Shown here piece after piece: positions 1 to 8,525 of a DNA stretch of 64,000 bases; the stretch's first letter is position 1; every line of letters begins with the position of its first letter. Under the pieces are notes generated by a model, which did not search any database, had not been told where the DNA came from, and worked only from the letters and a program-made list of their open reading frames with translations. The stretch is from Chitinophagaceae bacterium (GTDB taxonomy: Bacteria; Bacteroidota; Bacteroidia; Chitinophagales; Chitinophagaceae): positions 186,001 through 250,000 of the forward strand of contig CANFHA010000002.1 of assembly GCA_947446645.1 (NCBI GenBank). Reading direction: 5' to 3'. Made by a program: the position numbers and the translations under genes.

Positions 1-520
1 GGTTTTGAAACAATAGTTCTTTGTTTGCTATTACTAATTCCGCAGCCCTTTTTTCACGCTCTTCATTCTGGTACACGAGTTTCTGATAAGCAACAATTAA
101 TTCCACTGCCCTTTTTTCTTTCTCTTCATTCTGGAAAAGCAATTCCTTGTTTGCTATGATCAGTTCTGCCGCGAGTTTTTCTTTTTCTTCGTTTTGAAAT
201 ATAAGTTCCCTGTTGGCTATAATCAGTTCTGCAGCGCGTTTCTCTTTTTCTTCATTTTGAAAGATCAGCTCTCTATTCGCAATAACCAGCTCTAAGGCTC
301 GTTTTTCTTTCTCCGCATTTTGAAAAGCCAGTTCCTTGTTTGCTATGATTAATTCGGCGGCGCGTTTTTCTTTTTCTTCATTCTGATAAGCCAGCTCTTC
401 ATTGGCAATATCGAGTTCAGCAGCCCGTTTTCTGCGATCTTCATTTTGGAAGGCAAGTTCTATATTGGCCATTCTTAGGGGATCTGGCGTTACTGTATTG
501 CTTTTGGAGAAGTTTGGCAT
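1..520 (-). CDS. Coiled-coil repeat protein, probable sensor histidine kinase N-terminus (partial)
   Basis: The reading frame opens at an ATG (518-520) and runs off the left edge without a stop, so only the first 173 residues are visible. After a 16-residue leader come seven full copies and part of an eighth of a 21-residue unit of the type ANKELAFQNEEKEKRAAEL plus two hydrophobic residues. Twenty-one residues are three heptads, so this should be a long parallel coiled coil. In Bacteroidota such repeats commonly precede PAS and histidine kinase domains, which suggests a signalling protein, but no catalytic domain lies in the window. The DNA shows a matching 63-bp tandem repeat, so copy number could vary by slippage. 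Family assignment is inference; the frame and repeats are directly visible. Confidence 0.75.
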   Translation of the reverse strand, partial: MPNFSKSNTVTPDPLRMANIELAFQNEDRRKRAAELDIANEELAYQNEEKEKRAAELIIANKELAFQNAEKEKRALELVIANRELIFQNEEKEKRAAELIIANRELIFQNEEKEKLAAELIIANKELLFQNEEKEKRAVELIVAYQKLVYQNEEREKRAAELVIANKELLFQN

Positions 521-1022
521 GATGAATTATTTTGCATTCATTTTTCAATTAAATAATTTAATGGATACACTATTCTGCCAATTAAATTCTCTTTTCCATC
601 CCGTACTAAATTGAATGTTAAAGGATAAGTTAAAATCGTGCCCTTGCTTTGTCACACGACGGTATTGTGGGTAGATGCGCAATATGTTGTTGCGAACCTC
701 TTTATACGGGATTTTGCCACGGCTTGTATTCAACACGTAAAATAAACGATCCCACTAGTGGGCATGCACTCACGTACTACTCGCGATTCTGGTTTTAGGA
801 TACAAATAAGAGCAGCTAAGGTTTCGCATATTGCAAGAAAGATTTCCTCTTACTGCAAGAAAGCGGGCAAAAAAAAGCCCCGGACAAGCCGGGGCAGTGA
901 GTCAATCAGGGGATTTAATATCATTCAGAAAGATTGTTTCTAATCTGTATTCAAAAATAAGATTTCTGATTAAGTGTTTCAATATTTTATAATACGTTAA
1001 CAAGTCAATAGGAAATTAGTTC
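521..1022. other. Intergenic region without a convincing gene
   Basis: About 500 bases between the start of the coiled-coil gene and the end of the NHL-repeat gene. It holds a perfect 12-bp palindrome CCCACTAGTGGG (751-762) and the terminator hairpin of the NHL gene (869-895). A 63-codon minus-strand frame (545-736) has no recognisable motif and is left out. Confidence 0.5.
869..895 (-). terminator. Rho-independent terminator of the NHL-repeat gene
   Basis: GCCCCGG and CCGGGGC form a 7-bp stem around the loop ACAAG (877-895). On the minus strand it is followed by a run of eight T residues (869-876). It lies about 130 bases past the stop of the 1023-2759 gene. Confidence 0.75.
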
Positions 1023-2759
1023 CTATTCAGTAACAGTTACTTTAGCGGCAGGGTACTTAGTGTACTCACGGCCCAGCGATATCATTATTACTGATGGCTT
1101 TACAATGTTGTCGGGCAGTGTCACGTTCAGCACATTCGCTCCGGTTATTGCCTGCACACTTTGTTTGTACACCACGCGACCTGTAACATCAGTAGCTACT
1201 AGGTTTAGTTGCTCGTTCTTCTCGCTGGTGAATTCGCACTGGAATGTGCCATTGCTTGGGTTAGGGAACCACACAGCACTGGCCTGCTGCAGTTTGGTAG
1301 CAACAACCGCCGTTGGTGCGGGGATGATGAACACATTAATTGTAGTAGATGAAGTATTAATGCCGTCGCTTGTCACTACTGTGAATTCGTCCCTGCCGGT
1401 AAATCCGGGTATCGGGCTGTAGGTCAATCCTGTAGGAGCCACTGTTGTGCCGCTGCCTGGTGCGGATGCGCCAAAACCGGTAACAACGGCGTTCTCGGGC
1501 ATGCGGCTTACAGTCCAGGTTTGCGTTCTGCCGATAACACTGTTCGGTACCGTAAGCTGAGCATTGATAGAAACCGTTTCATCGGCATATATTGTCATAT
1601 CCTGTATAGTACCATTGGCAAAGCGATGAGGGTCTGGAGCAGTCACGCCTATTTCGCGGATCACAAAGTTTCCGTAATCAGCGATGTATATGTTGCCGGT
1701 GCCATCTATTGCAAGGCTGCTGGGCAGGTACAGTTCAGAAGAGTCTGCTGAGCCGCCATCGCCATCGTAGCCATGCCAGTCTATGTACTTGGTGCCTGCA
1801 AATGTGGAGATAGTACCTGAAACCACTTTACGCACTACATTGTTCTGCCAGTCGCAAATGTATAGGTTGCCGCAGGCATCCAGTGTTATGCTCATCGGTA
1901 TCCACAGCGATGCCGCCGTTGCGGCTCCGCCGTCGCCACCATAGGTAGAATCGCCATTACCAGCTATTGTCGTGATGGTTCCTGTTCCATCTATCATACG
2001 TATGCGGTTGTTCCATGAGTCGGCTATATATACATTGCCTGCACAGTCGGCAAGCACACAGGTTGGTTCATTCAGTTGCGCAGTGGTAGCAGCTATGTTG
2101 TCGCCGTTATACCCGCCGGCATGTGTGCCCGCAAACAGTGTTATCGTGCCGGTGGCATCGATCTTTCTTACGGTCTCGCTGCCGAGGTCGGCTATATACA
2201 TATTGCCGCTGCAATCAAGGGCTACAGAAGCGGGGTATGTGAGGCTTGCTGCGGTAGCGGGGCCATCATCGCCAAAGGGCTGGCCCATAAGGCCGCCATG
2301 AAGGCCATTGCCTGCAATGGTAGTAATGTTACCTGCGGCATCTATTTTGCGTATTCGCTCATTGTATTTGTCGGCTATGTACATGTTGCCGGCACCGTCA
2401 AGGGTTATTCCTCTCGGTCCGTTTAGCTGAGCCGCAGTTGCTGGTCCGCCGTCTCCGCTGAATCCGGCAGTGCCTGTGCCTGCTATTGTAGTGATAATAC
2501 CTGATGCATCCACCTTGCGTATCACACTATTGAAATAGTCAGCGATGAATACGTTGCCTGCTGGATCTGCTGCTACACCATAAGGACTGCCCATAGTAGC
2601 TGCGCTGGCTATTCCGCCATCGCCGGTATTGCCATCCACATGGCTGCCGGCAAAAGTGGATATGTTAGTTGCGGTCACGCACTGTGCTTGTGCAAACAAC
2701 GGCAGCGATAATACTGCCGATGCAAAAAGAAATTTAATGTAATGTTTTTTCATGGTCAT
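1023..2759 (-). CDS. Secreted NHL-repeat beta-propeller protein with T9SS C-terminal sorting domain
   Basis: The 578-residue product starts with a signal peptide (about 1-25). Six NHL-type repeats follow to about residue 365, each with a GDGG/ATAA loop, a stretch like GNMYIAD and then NNRIRKID-like and ITTIAG-like strands, which should fold as a six-bladed propeller. A Cadherin/Ig-like segment (about 370-475) links to a type IX sorting domain with WFPNPSNGTF near residue 495 and a DVTGRVVYKQ strand. NHL propellers bind proteins, RNA or glycans; the ligand here cannot be told. The export route is supported by the tail, and T9SS component PorP/SprF is encoded at 33 kb. Followed by its own terminator. 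Confidence 0.85.
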   Translation of the reverse strand: MTMKKHYIKFLFASAVLSLPLFAQAQCVTATNISTFAGSHVDGNTGDGGIASAATMGSPYGVAADPAGNVFIADYFNSVIRKVDASGIITTIAGTGTAGFSGDGGPATAAQLNGPRGITLDGAGNMYIADKYNERIRKIDAAGNITTIAGNGLHGGLMGQPFGDDGPATAASLTYPASVALDCSGNMYIADLGSETVRKIDATGTITLFAGTHAGGYNGDNIAATTAQLNEPTCVLADCAGNVYIADSWNNRIRMIDGTGTITTIAGNGDSTYGGDGGAATAASLWIPMSITLDACGNLYICDWQNNVVRKVVSGTISTFAGTKYIDWHGYDGDGGSADSSELYLPSSLAIDGTGNIYIADYGNFVIREIGVTAPDPHRFANGTIQDMTIYADETVSINAQLTVPNSVIGRTQTWTVSRMPENAVVTGFGASAPGSGTTVAPTGLTYSPIPGFTGRDEFTVVTSDGINTSSTTINVFIIPAPTAVVATKLQQASAVWFPNPSNGTFQCEFTSEKNEQLNLVATDVTGRVVYKQSVQAITGANVLNVTLPDNIVKPSVIMISLGREYTKYPAAKVTVTE

Positions 2760-2870
2760 TTGTTTAAGGATGTCAAATGTACAATATTATTAAACAAAAT
2801 ACCATATAATATGCTCTATTAACAAGGTGATAGGATTTTCCGTATTTAGTAAAATCCTCGCATAGAATGT

Positions 2871-2878
2871 TACTTTTG
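2871..2878 (+). promoter_or_regulatory. Bacteroidota -7 box upstream of the APC permease
   Basis: TACTTTTG fits the TAnnTTTG consensus exactly and ends 8 bases before the permease ATG, implying a very short or absent 5' leader. No clear TTG is seen at -33, so this is a motif-based guess. Confidence 0.4.
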
Positions 2879-2886
2879 GTATCTGT

Positions 2887-4590
2887 ATGAAACAAGATCT
2901 GTTCCGCAAAAAGACACTTGCGCATATTAACGAGGAGTTGGCCAATGGGCTTATTGACGGCCACAGCAACAACATGAGTAAAGTGCTCACTGTTCGCGAC
3001 CTCACGTTTATGGGTATTGCTGCCATAGTGGGCGCGGGTATCTTCTCTACTATAGGTAAGGCTAGTTTCGACGGCGGTCCGGGCATTATCCTATTGTTCC
3101 TTTTTGTATCAATAGCCTGTGGGTTTTCGGCAATATGCTATGCCGAGTTTGCCAGCATGGTGCCGGTATCGGGCAGCGCGTATACGTATTCGTATGTTGC
3201 TTTCGGCGAGGTAATAGCGTGGATAATAGGGTGGGACCTGCTGATGGAGTATGCCATAGGCAATATAGCAGTGGCCATATCGTGGAGCGACTATTTCACA
3301 TCTCTGGTAAACCATATAAGAATAGGTAACCTGCAGCTGCACATCCCGGAATATTTTGCAACCGACTACTGGACAGCTAAGGACCAGCTGACTGATGCAG
3401 CAAAGCTGGCGTGGGCCAATGCTCCCGTTATTGGCGGTACACGTATTATATGTAACCTCCCGGCATTTCTTATTACTGTCATTATCACCTGGATAATATA
3501 TGTGGGTATCAAGGAGTCTAAACGAAGCACTAATGCCATGGTGATCCTCAAGATGGCAATCATATTACTGGTAATGATAGGAGGCTGCTTCTACGTAAAT
3601 ACCGACAACTGGACGCCATTTCTGCCGAATGGCATAGGAGGAGTACTCACTGGTACGTCAGCCGTGTTCTTCTCCTACATTGGTTTCGATGCCATTTCTA
3701 CCACAGCAGAAGAGTGCAAGAACCCCCAGCGCGACCTGCCCAAAGCCATGTTCTACTCGCTTATTATCTGCACTGTGGTCTACATACTTGTTGCGCTCGT
3801 ACTTACCGGTATGACGAGCTATACTCACCTGAATGTTGGTGATCCGCTTGCCTATGTATTCAGTACCATGAACAGCCCTTTTGCACAAAAGATATCCATT
3901 ATAATATCAATAAGTGCAGTAATAGCTACAGCCAGCGTGCTCCTTGTATTCCAGCTGGGCCAGCCACGTATATGGATGAGCATGAGCCGGGATGGCTTGT
4001 TGCCGCCCATTTTTGCCCGTATCCATCCTAAGTACAAAACACCTTCCTTCTCTACTATACTCACGGGGGTTATCGTAGGCGTGCCTGCTTTGTTTATGAA
4101 CCTTACGGTAGTCGTAGATCTCACAAGCGTAGGAACACTCTTTGCTTTCGTACTTGTTTGCGGTGGTATACTCAAGCTCCAGAACGATGATAACCGCCTC
4201 CAGAGTAAATTCAAAACACCCTACCTTAACGGTAAGTGGATAGTGCCCGCTATGTTTATCGGGTCAATAGTTTTATTTGAAAAGTTCTATCCGGGTGGCT
4301 TTAAAAGCTATTTGAACTTCGCAGATAAAACCGGGAACATAACCTGGGAGGTGATACGCAACAAAGTGCCTTTTTTCCTGTTTGGTATTACATTCCTCAT
4401 CACGGCCATATTGTCTTTTATCAGGAAGTATTCTATTATTCCTGTGATGGGCTTTCTCTGCTGCACCTATCTCCTTTCAGAGTCGGGCAGTACTAACTGG
4501 GAGCGTTTCCTGGTGTGGCTGGTAATAGGGTTGATATTGTATTTTGTTTATGGATATAAACATAGTAAGTTAAGCAAGCAGGTTGCTTAG
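2887..4590 (+). CDS. APC-superfamily amino acid permease (cationic amino acid transporter type)
   Basis: A 567-residue integral membrane protein. Residues 36-60 carry the APC signature of the first transmembrane helix, including IVGAGIF at 47-53, where the main-chain break binds substrate. About 12 to 14 hydrophobic helices follow, and the region around SAVFFSYIGFDAISTTAEE matches helix 6 of the CAT/YfnA branch. It probably imports amino acids in symport with cations across the inner membrane; substrate cannot be read from sequence. The 3' end overlaps the convergent receiver gene by 21 bases. The ATG at 2887 is the only sensible start before the signature. Confidence 0.9.
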   Translation: MKQDLFRKKTLAHINEELANGLIDGHSNNMSKVLTVRDLTFMGIAAIVGAGIFSTIGKASFDGGPGIILLFLFVSIACGFSAICYAEFASMVPVSGSAYTYSYVAFGEVIAWIIGWDLLMEYAIGNIAVAISWSDYFTSLVNHIRIGNLQLHIPEYFATDYWTAKDQLTDAAKLAWANAPVIGGTRIICNLPAFLITVIITWIIYVGIKESKRSTNAMVILKMAIILLVMIGGCFYVNTDNWTPFLPNGIGGVLTGTSAVFFSYIGFDAISTTAEECKNPQRDLPKAMFYSLIICTVVYILVALVLTGMTSYTHLNVGDPLAYVFSTMNSPFAQKISIIISISAVIATASVLLVFQLGQPRIWMSMSRDGLLPPIFARIHPKYKTPSFSTILTGVIVGVPALFMNLTVVVDLTSVGTLFAFVLVCGGILKLQNDDNRLQSKFKTPYLNGKWIVPAMFIGSIVLFEKFYPGGFKSYLNFADKTGNITWEVIRNKVPFFLFGITFLITAILSFIRKYSIIPVMGFLCCTYLLSESGSTNWERFLVWLVIGLILYFVYGYKHSKLSKQVA

Positions 4591-5009
4591 CTTACTTGTG
4601 TGCAAGCCAAAATTCTCGCGAATATTGTCTAGTATTTTTTCAGAGAGCGGCTTACTAAAGAAAAGGGCTATTGCAGGGTAGGTACTAATGCGGGCGAAGT
4701 CTTCGGGCGAGTTAGTGCTGGAGATCATCACTATTTTGCAGTTATCGCGTAATAGGGAGGGTAATTTCATATAGCTCTCTACGAAATCGAAACCATCCAT
4801 TACAGGCATATTTATGTCAAGGAAAATGATATCAGGCCTTTCCGCTGGCGATGTTTCAAGCTGTCTCAAGCTTTCAATAGCCGCATCTGCAGCAGAGAAT
4901 ACGAGAATATTTTCAGCAAATTGATTCTTTTCAATAACTTTTTGGAGATAAAACGGTCCCAATGACTATCATCTATAATCATTACTGTTTTATATAAGTT
5001 ATTTTTCAT
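4570..5009 (-). pseudogene. Stand-alone response regulator receiver domain, broken by a one-base frameshift
   Basis: Starting at the ATG at 5007-5009, the frame reads MKNNLYKTVMIIDDSHWDRF and holds the acidic pair D13-D14. Homology then continues in another frame (YLQKVIEKNQF onward) with the phosphoacceptor in LDINMPVMDG (about D65), the ISST switch residues and the conserved lysine in FFSKPLS. The two halves join if one A is added to the four-A run at 4950-4953, giving a normal receiver of 146 residues with no output domain. Such single-domain regulators usually relay phosphate from hybrid kinases. Because the break sits in a homopolymer, a sequencing error is as likely as a true pseudogene. 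Confidence 0.75.
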
Positions 5010-5138
5010 AAAATATTTTTTTTAACATTATTTATTTATTTATTTTTAATGTTAAAATATATTATTAATAATTTTTTCATTTCATGCTTCAAATTAAAGG
5101 TTTGTAAATCTCATATTAATATTTGTTATGGAAAAGTC

Positions 5139-5243
5139 GTTTAAGCTCCCCTGTTTGGTCTTTTTAGCTGACAAACCGCAACCTTTTAGCTGGTTTGTTT
5201 CAGCTTTTTCGTCTAAAAAGCTAGCAGATAGGAGCTTTTAAAC
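5139..5243. promoter_or_regulatory. Nested inverted repeats upstream of the lipoprotein-kinase operon
   Basis: An outer pair GTTTAAGCTCC (5139-5149) and GGAGCTTTTAAAC (5231-5243) encloses an inner pair GCTGACAAACC (5168-5178) and GGTTTGTTTCAGC (5192-5204). Both pairs match with one small bulge. The element lies in an AT-rich intergenic region 60 bases before the first gene of the operon and could be an operator or a structured leader. Confidence 0.45.
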
Positions 5244-5304
5244 TTAAACAGGGCTTAGGTGAATATATATTTTGCACTCATTCTAAACATTTAAAACAAA
5301 AGTT

Positions 5305-5835
5305 ATGAAACGCAAAATTGCCATCACATTAGCATTACTGAGCATCATTTTGGCCTGTAATAAGGAAAAACAAACAGTTACGCCAAACTCAGCACAGGCT
5401 GCATCAGAAACCACGACAGAAAACCGTCATTCAGGTGCCAGGGCTGGGGATTCCAGCCTGTTCATATCTCAGACGGATGCAAACCAAATGATCAGTAGTT
5501 ATATCGCCAGTATAGGCAATGATCCCAATAACACGCTTCAAAACCCCAGTTTGCATGCATTAGTGGTTAATGCAGATTCGCTAAGGGCATACCTCGCAAA
5601 TTCAAAGATAAAGAGTGTAAAACTTATATATGCGCATACAATGAGCTTTATAAACGCGGGTAATTATGGAAAATATGCAGGCAACTCCGCCAATGCAATG
5701 ACGATAATATTGGCAGGCGTAGACATACAAGGAAATTTTACTTATTTTGGACAACAACAAAAGGTATTGGATCACGCCACTCCTTGTCCGTATACCTGCC
5801 CAAGCGGATCTGCAGGCAATGATTTGTTACAGTAA
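5305..5835 (+). CDS. Small lipoprotein of unknown function
   Basis: The 176-residue product begins with a lipoprotein signal peptide ending in LSIILAC, so Cys18 should be lipidated. A Ser/Thr/Glu-rich linker (20-50) leads to a soluble region with the phrases SQTDANQMISSYI and LRAYLANSKIKSVKLIYAHT; the C-terminus has a CPYTCPSG cysteine pair. I do not recognise a family. It is the first gene of an operon (2-base gap to the membrane protein, then kinase and regulator), so a role as sensory partner or output of that two-component system is reasonable inference only. Confidence 0.7.
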   Translation: MKRKIAITLALLSIILACNKEKQTVTPNSAQAASETTTENRHSGARAGDSSLFISQTDANQMISSYIASIGNDPNNTLQNPSLHALVVNADSLRAYLANSKIKSVKLIYAHTMSFINAGNYGKYAGNSANAMTIILAGVDIQGNFTYFGQQQKVLDHATPCPYTCPSGSAGNDLLQ

Positions 5836-5837
5836 TT

Positions 5838-6494
5838 ATGATGAGCTACAATTCACTTAATTATATTTATTTGCTATCAATGCTTTTTGCTAGTTTTTGT
5901 AGTGTGTTCAGATTTCATAGGCTGGACAGTGCATCTAAAATTTTATCTTTATTGATCTGCTGCGGTTTCGTGAATGAAATCGCAGCATATTTTTTAGCGA
6001 AGATGTATCATACAAACATAGCGTTGTATACTATCTACAGTTTCATAGAATTTGCTCTACTATGTTTGTATTTCAATAAGGTAATTGATGTATTTAAGAA
6101 GAAAGATATAGGCCTTTACATAGCTTTTATAGGAATAAGTTTGGGTATTGTTAACACAGTCTATATTCAACATCTGAATACACTTAACTCTTACTACCTC
6201 TTATTAGAAAGTCTTTTAGTAATAGGAATGTCGTTATTTGCATTTTTTAGAATGCTACTCAAGCATGATTCCCTCAACCTATACAAATACCCTCATTTTT
6301 GGTTTATAAGCGCAATTTTGTTTTTCTGGAATATAACTTTCCTAAGTTGGGGAGTCTACAATTATATATATCAAAAGTTGGGGAAGTCTGCACAAGGTAT
6401 TAATATCACTTTAATGGTTGTAAGTATAGCTACTTACTGCTGTTTCGCGATAGTCTTTTTACTGTACCCAAAAATGAAGAGCGCTAATGAATGA
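5838..6494 (+). CDS. Seven-helix membrane protein of unknown function
   Basis: The 218-residue product has about seven hydrophobic helices with short loops (roughly residues 8-25, 32-52, 58-78, 88-108, 116-137, 150-172 and 186-208) and no signal peptide or soluble domain. Similar small polytopic proteins occur next to histidine kinases in Bacteroidota. It follows the lipoprotein gene by 2 bases and overlaps the kinase gene by 8 bases, so the four genes are probably co-transcribed and translationally coupled. It may be the membrane sensor for the kinase, which itself has little periplasmic sequence; this is inference. Confidence 0.7.
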   Translation: MMSYNSLNYIYLLSMLFASFCSVFRFHRLDSASKILSLLICCGFVNEIAAYFLAKMYHTNIALYTIYSFIEFALLCLYFNKVIDVFKKKDIGLYIAFIGISLGIVNTVYIQHLNTLNSYYLLLESLLVIGMSLFAFFRMLLKHDSLNLYKYPHFWFISAILFFWNITFLSWGVYNYIYQKLGKSAQGINITLMVVSIATYCCFAIVFLLYPKMKSANE

Positions 6495-7305
6495 TCAGTA
6501 CATCATACCGTTATTTGTTGCGGGTTCACTGCTGCTTACACTGTTTACCTTCTTTCTCATTGCTTATTTGCTGGTGCAAAAAAACAAGCAGAATGCCTAC
6601 CAGGTAGAGAAGCACAAGATGATCTTTGATCATGAAAAAAATATACTCAAAGCCAAGATAGAAGAGCAGGAAAATACCATGGACCAGATATCCAAGGAGC
6701 TGCACGATAATATTAAGTCGGTGCTGGGCTTTGCACAAATGACCATGTATAACATTGCCGCACTGGCTACCAACGCCGAGCAGGCAGACCTTATTGATAA
6801 AACAAACGGAATTATTGGAGATGTGATTGAGAACCTGCATAACATCAGCCATTCGCTGAATAGTAACTTTATCAGGAACATAGGACTCATAGATTCAATT
6901 GAAAAAGAGCTGGCGCACGTGCGGCTCTCCAAAAAAATGAATTGCAGCATAGAAGTCATTGGCGATCCAATAGCTCTGAACCCGGAAACAGAAATACATA
7001 TTTTCCGGATAGCTCAGGAGGTAATACAGAATTGCGTGAAGCACGCTAATGCGACAACCCTTAATTTTACACTTGAATATACTGCCGCGCGATTTGTGAT
7101 GAAGATATCTGACAACGGCAATGGTTTTGACAAGAACAAAATATTTGCAATGAAAGGGCTCGGCTTTCTCAATATGTTCCAGCGTGCACGCTATGTGGGC
7201 GGCACATTTGAGGTAGACTCAACACCCGCGGAAGGAAGTACACACACTTTGACATTAAACCTGGAAGGTAATGGAACCAACAATAAGAGTAGCGATAGCA
7301 GATGA
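6487..7305 (+). CDS. Sensor histidine kinase, HisKA_3/DesK-NarX type
   Basis: The 272-residue kinase has one N-terminal membrane helix (about 7-30), a coiled-coil linker (31-68), a HisKA_3 dimerisation box ISKELHDNIKSVLGF with the phosphorylatable H73, and a HATPase domain with the N box QEVIQNCVKHANA, the G1 box SDNGNGFD and the G2 box GLGFLNM. There is no periplasmic sensor domain, so the signal probably comes through the membrane or from the adjacent membrane protein and lipoprotein. It overlaps the response regulator gene by 35 bases. It should phosphorylate that regulator on D59. Confidence 0.9.
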   Translation: MNDQYIIPLFVAGSLLLTLFTFFLIAYLLVQKNKQNAYQVEKHKMIFDHEKNILKAKIEEQENTMDQISKELHDNIKSVLGFAQMTMYNIAALATNAEQADLIDKTNGIIGDVIENLHNISHSLNSNFIRNIGLIDSIEKELAHVRLSKKMNCSIEVIGDPIALNPETEIHIFRIAQEVIQNCVKHANATTLNFTLEYTAARFVMKISDNGNGFDKNKIFAMKGLGFLNMFQRARYVGGTFEVDSTPAEGSTHTLTLNLEGNGTNNKSSDSR

Positions 7306-7915
7306 TCATGAGATAGTACTAAACGGAATAAAGGGAATTATATTAGGATTCGGAGGTTTCAGCATTGATTTTGTAGCCAGTAACGGAAAGGAGCTCTTTA
7401 ACAAACTGTCTGCCGCCGAGACACTGCCTGATGTAGTGGTAATGGATATCAGTATGCCGGTGTGGGATGGCTACGAAACAATCGATGCCATTAAAAAGAA
7501 ATGGCCGGAAATGAAAGTGCTTGTGCTTACTATGCACAAGCACGAGTTTGCTATTATCAAAATGTTCAGGGGTGGAGCAAATGGCTACTTGCTTAAGAAC
7601 AGCCCGCCATCGGAATTACAAAGGGCTCTGCGTTCGATCAATGATACAGGGCTTTATTTTTCCGAAGTTGCCTCAAGCAGTTTTTATCACAGGCTTCACC
7701 ATTCCAATATTATGCCTTCTCTCTCTGATAAGGAGATTAAACTGCTTAAATACTGCTATACAGATCTAACGTACCACGACATAGGTGAAAAAATGGGTAT
7801 TACCGAGCGCAGTGTGGCTGGCTTCAGAACGAGTTTGTTTGAGAAATTGGGAGTAAACAGTCGTGCCGGCCTTGTGGTATGCGCTATCCAAATGGGATTT
7901 GTTCCCATTGAATAG
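7271..7915 (+). CDS. NarL/FixJ-type response regulator
   Basis: The 214-residue product has a receiver domain (1-122) with acidic residues D11-D12, phosphoacceptor D59 in VVVMDISMP and the conserved lysine in LLKNSPP, followed by a LuxR-type helix-turn-helix (about 150-210: SDKEIKLLKYC, GITERSVAGFRTSLFEKLGV). It is the DNA-binding partner of the kinase encoded just upstream. The start lies inside the kinase gene and is preceded by GGAAGGTA, a plausible ribosome site. The recognition helix departs from the usual KTVxxH, with RSVAGF, which is common in Bacteroidota members of the family. Confidence 0.9.
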   Translation: MEPTIRVAIADDHEIVLNGIKGIILGFGGFSIDFVASNGKELFNKLSAAETLPDVVVMDISMPVWDGYETIDAIKKKWPEMKVLVLTMHKHEFAIIKMFRGGANGYLLKNSPPSELQRALRSINDTGLYFSEVASSSFYHRLHHSNIMPSLSDKEIKLLKYCYTDLTYHDIGEKMGITERSVAGFRTSLFEKLGVNSRAGLVVCAIQMGFVPIE

Positions 7916-7939
7916 AGTCATTCCCACTTTGTCTGCTGC

Positions 7940-8413
7940 TTAGTCGCCTTTGTTCTCTTCCTGCGATTCGTGCAGGTCTCCACCCAGGCTATAGTAGTTG
8001 TTTTCCTCGTCCTCTTCTCCTATTGCTTCATCAGCATCGTCAGCGCCACTTCCTGGCACATCAAGGTCATCGCCTGTCATATCTGTGTTCAGGCTGCCTT
8101 TTTCGTTAAGCGGATCACCGTCAGCATCTGTGCTATCCAGCGTCGCTTGCTGTAGATTCGCGCTGTCAGTGGTATCCATATTCTGATCAGCGGCGTCCAG
8201 CATTCTCAGGTCTTCATCGGTTACATCTGCATCAGTGCCGGCTACAATTTCCACTTCATCATCATTGTTGTCTACGGTGTCGTTGAAGGGTGTTTCCGGT
8301 TGTCCGCCATCGATTGATATTTTCTCTGTGTTACTATTTGCCCGGGTTATATCTTCGCTGGCAGGGTAGTGGGGATACCCAGGAAATTGCTCGTTTTTTT
8401 CTTTCTTTTCCAT
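7940..8413 (-). CDS. Very acidic, probably disordered cytoplasmic protein
   Basis: From the ATG at 8411-8413 the product has 157 residues, rich in Asp, Glu, Asn and Thr, with no hydrophobic segment or cysteine and a repeated TDADVTDEDL/DSTDADGDPLNEKG-like texture. A GTG at 8428 in the same frame could add five residues; the ATG is preceded by GGAAAA at a suitable distance and is preferred. Proteins of this type are widespread but uncharacterised in Bacteroidota. It is convergent with the response regulator, whose stop lies 25 bases away. No function is proposed. Confidence 0.65.
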   Translation of the reverse strand: MEKKEKNEQFPGYPHYPASEDITRANSNTEKISIDGGQPETPFNDTVDNNDDEVEIVAGTDADVTDEDLRMLDAADQNMDTTDSANLQQATLDSTDADGDPLNEKGSLNTDMTGDDLDVPGSGADDADEAIGEEDEENNYYSLGGDLHESQEENKGD

Positions 8414-8525
8414 ATAGCTATTTTCCACTATTGCATAAAACCCGTGCCGTGAAAAAAATAGTCCCCAATTAATAATGCATAAATGCTTTTTTTACTATAC
8501 ATTCATTTTTTATACTTTTCTTAAT

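Noticed and set aside
545..736. A 63-codon minus-strand frame with reasonable codon use
   Set aside because: No recognisable domain or start signal; it lies between two genes with nothing that requires it. It could be a fragment but cannot be supported.
751..762. 12-bp palindrome CCCACTAGTGGG as a special site
   Set aside because: A single short palindrome with no repeat elsewhere in the window and no gene start nearby; insufficient support.
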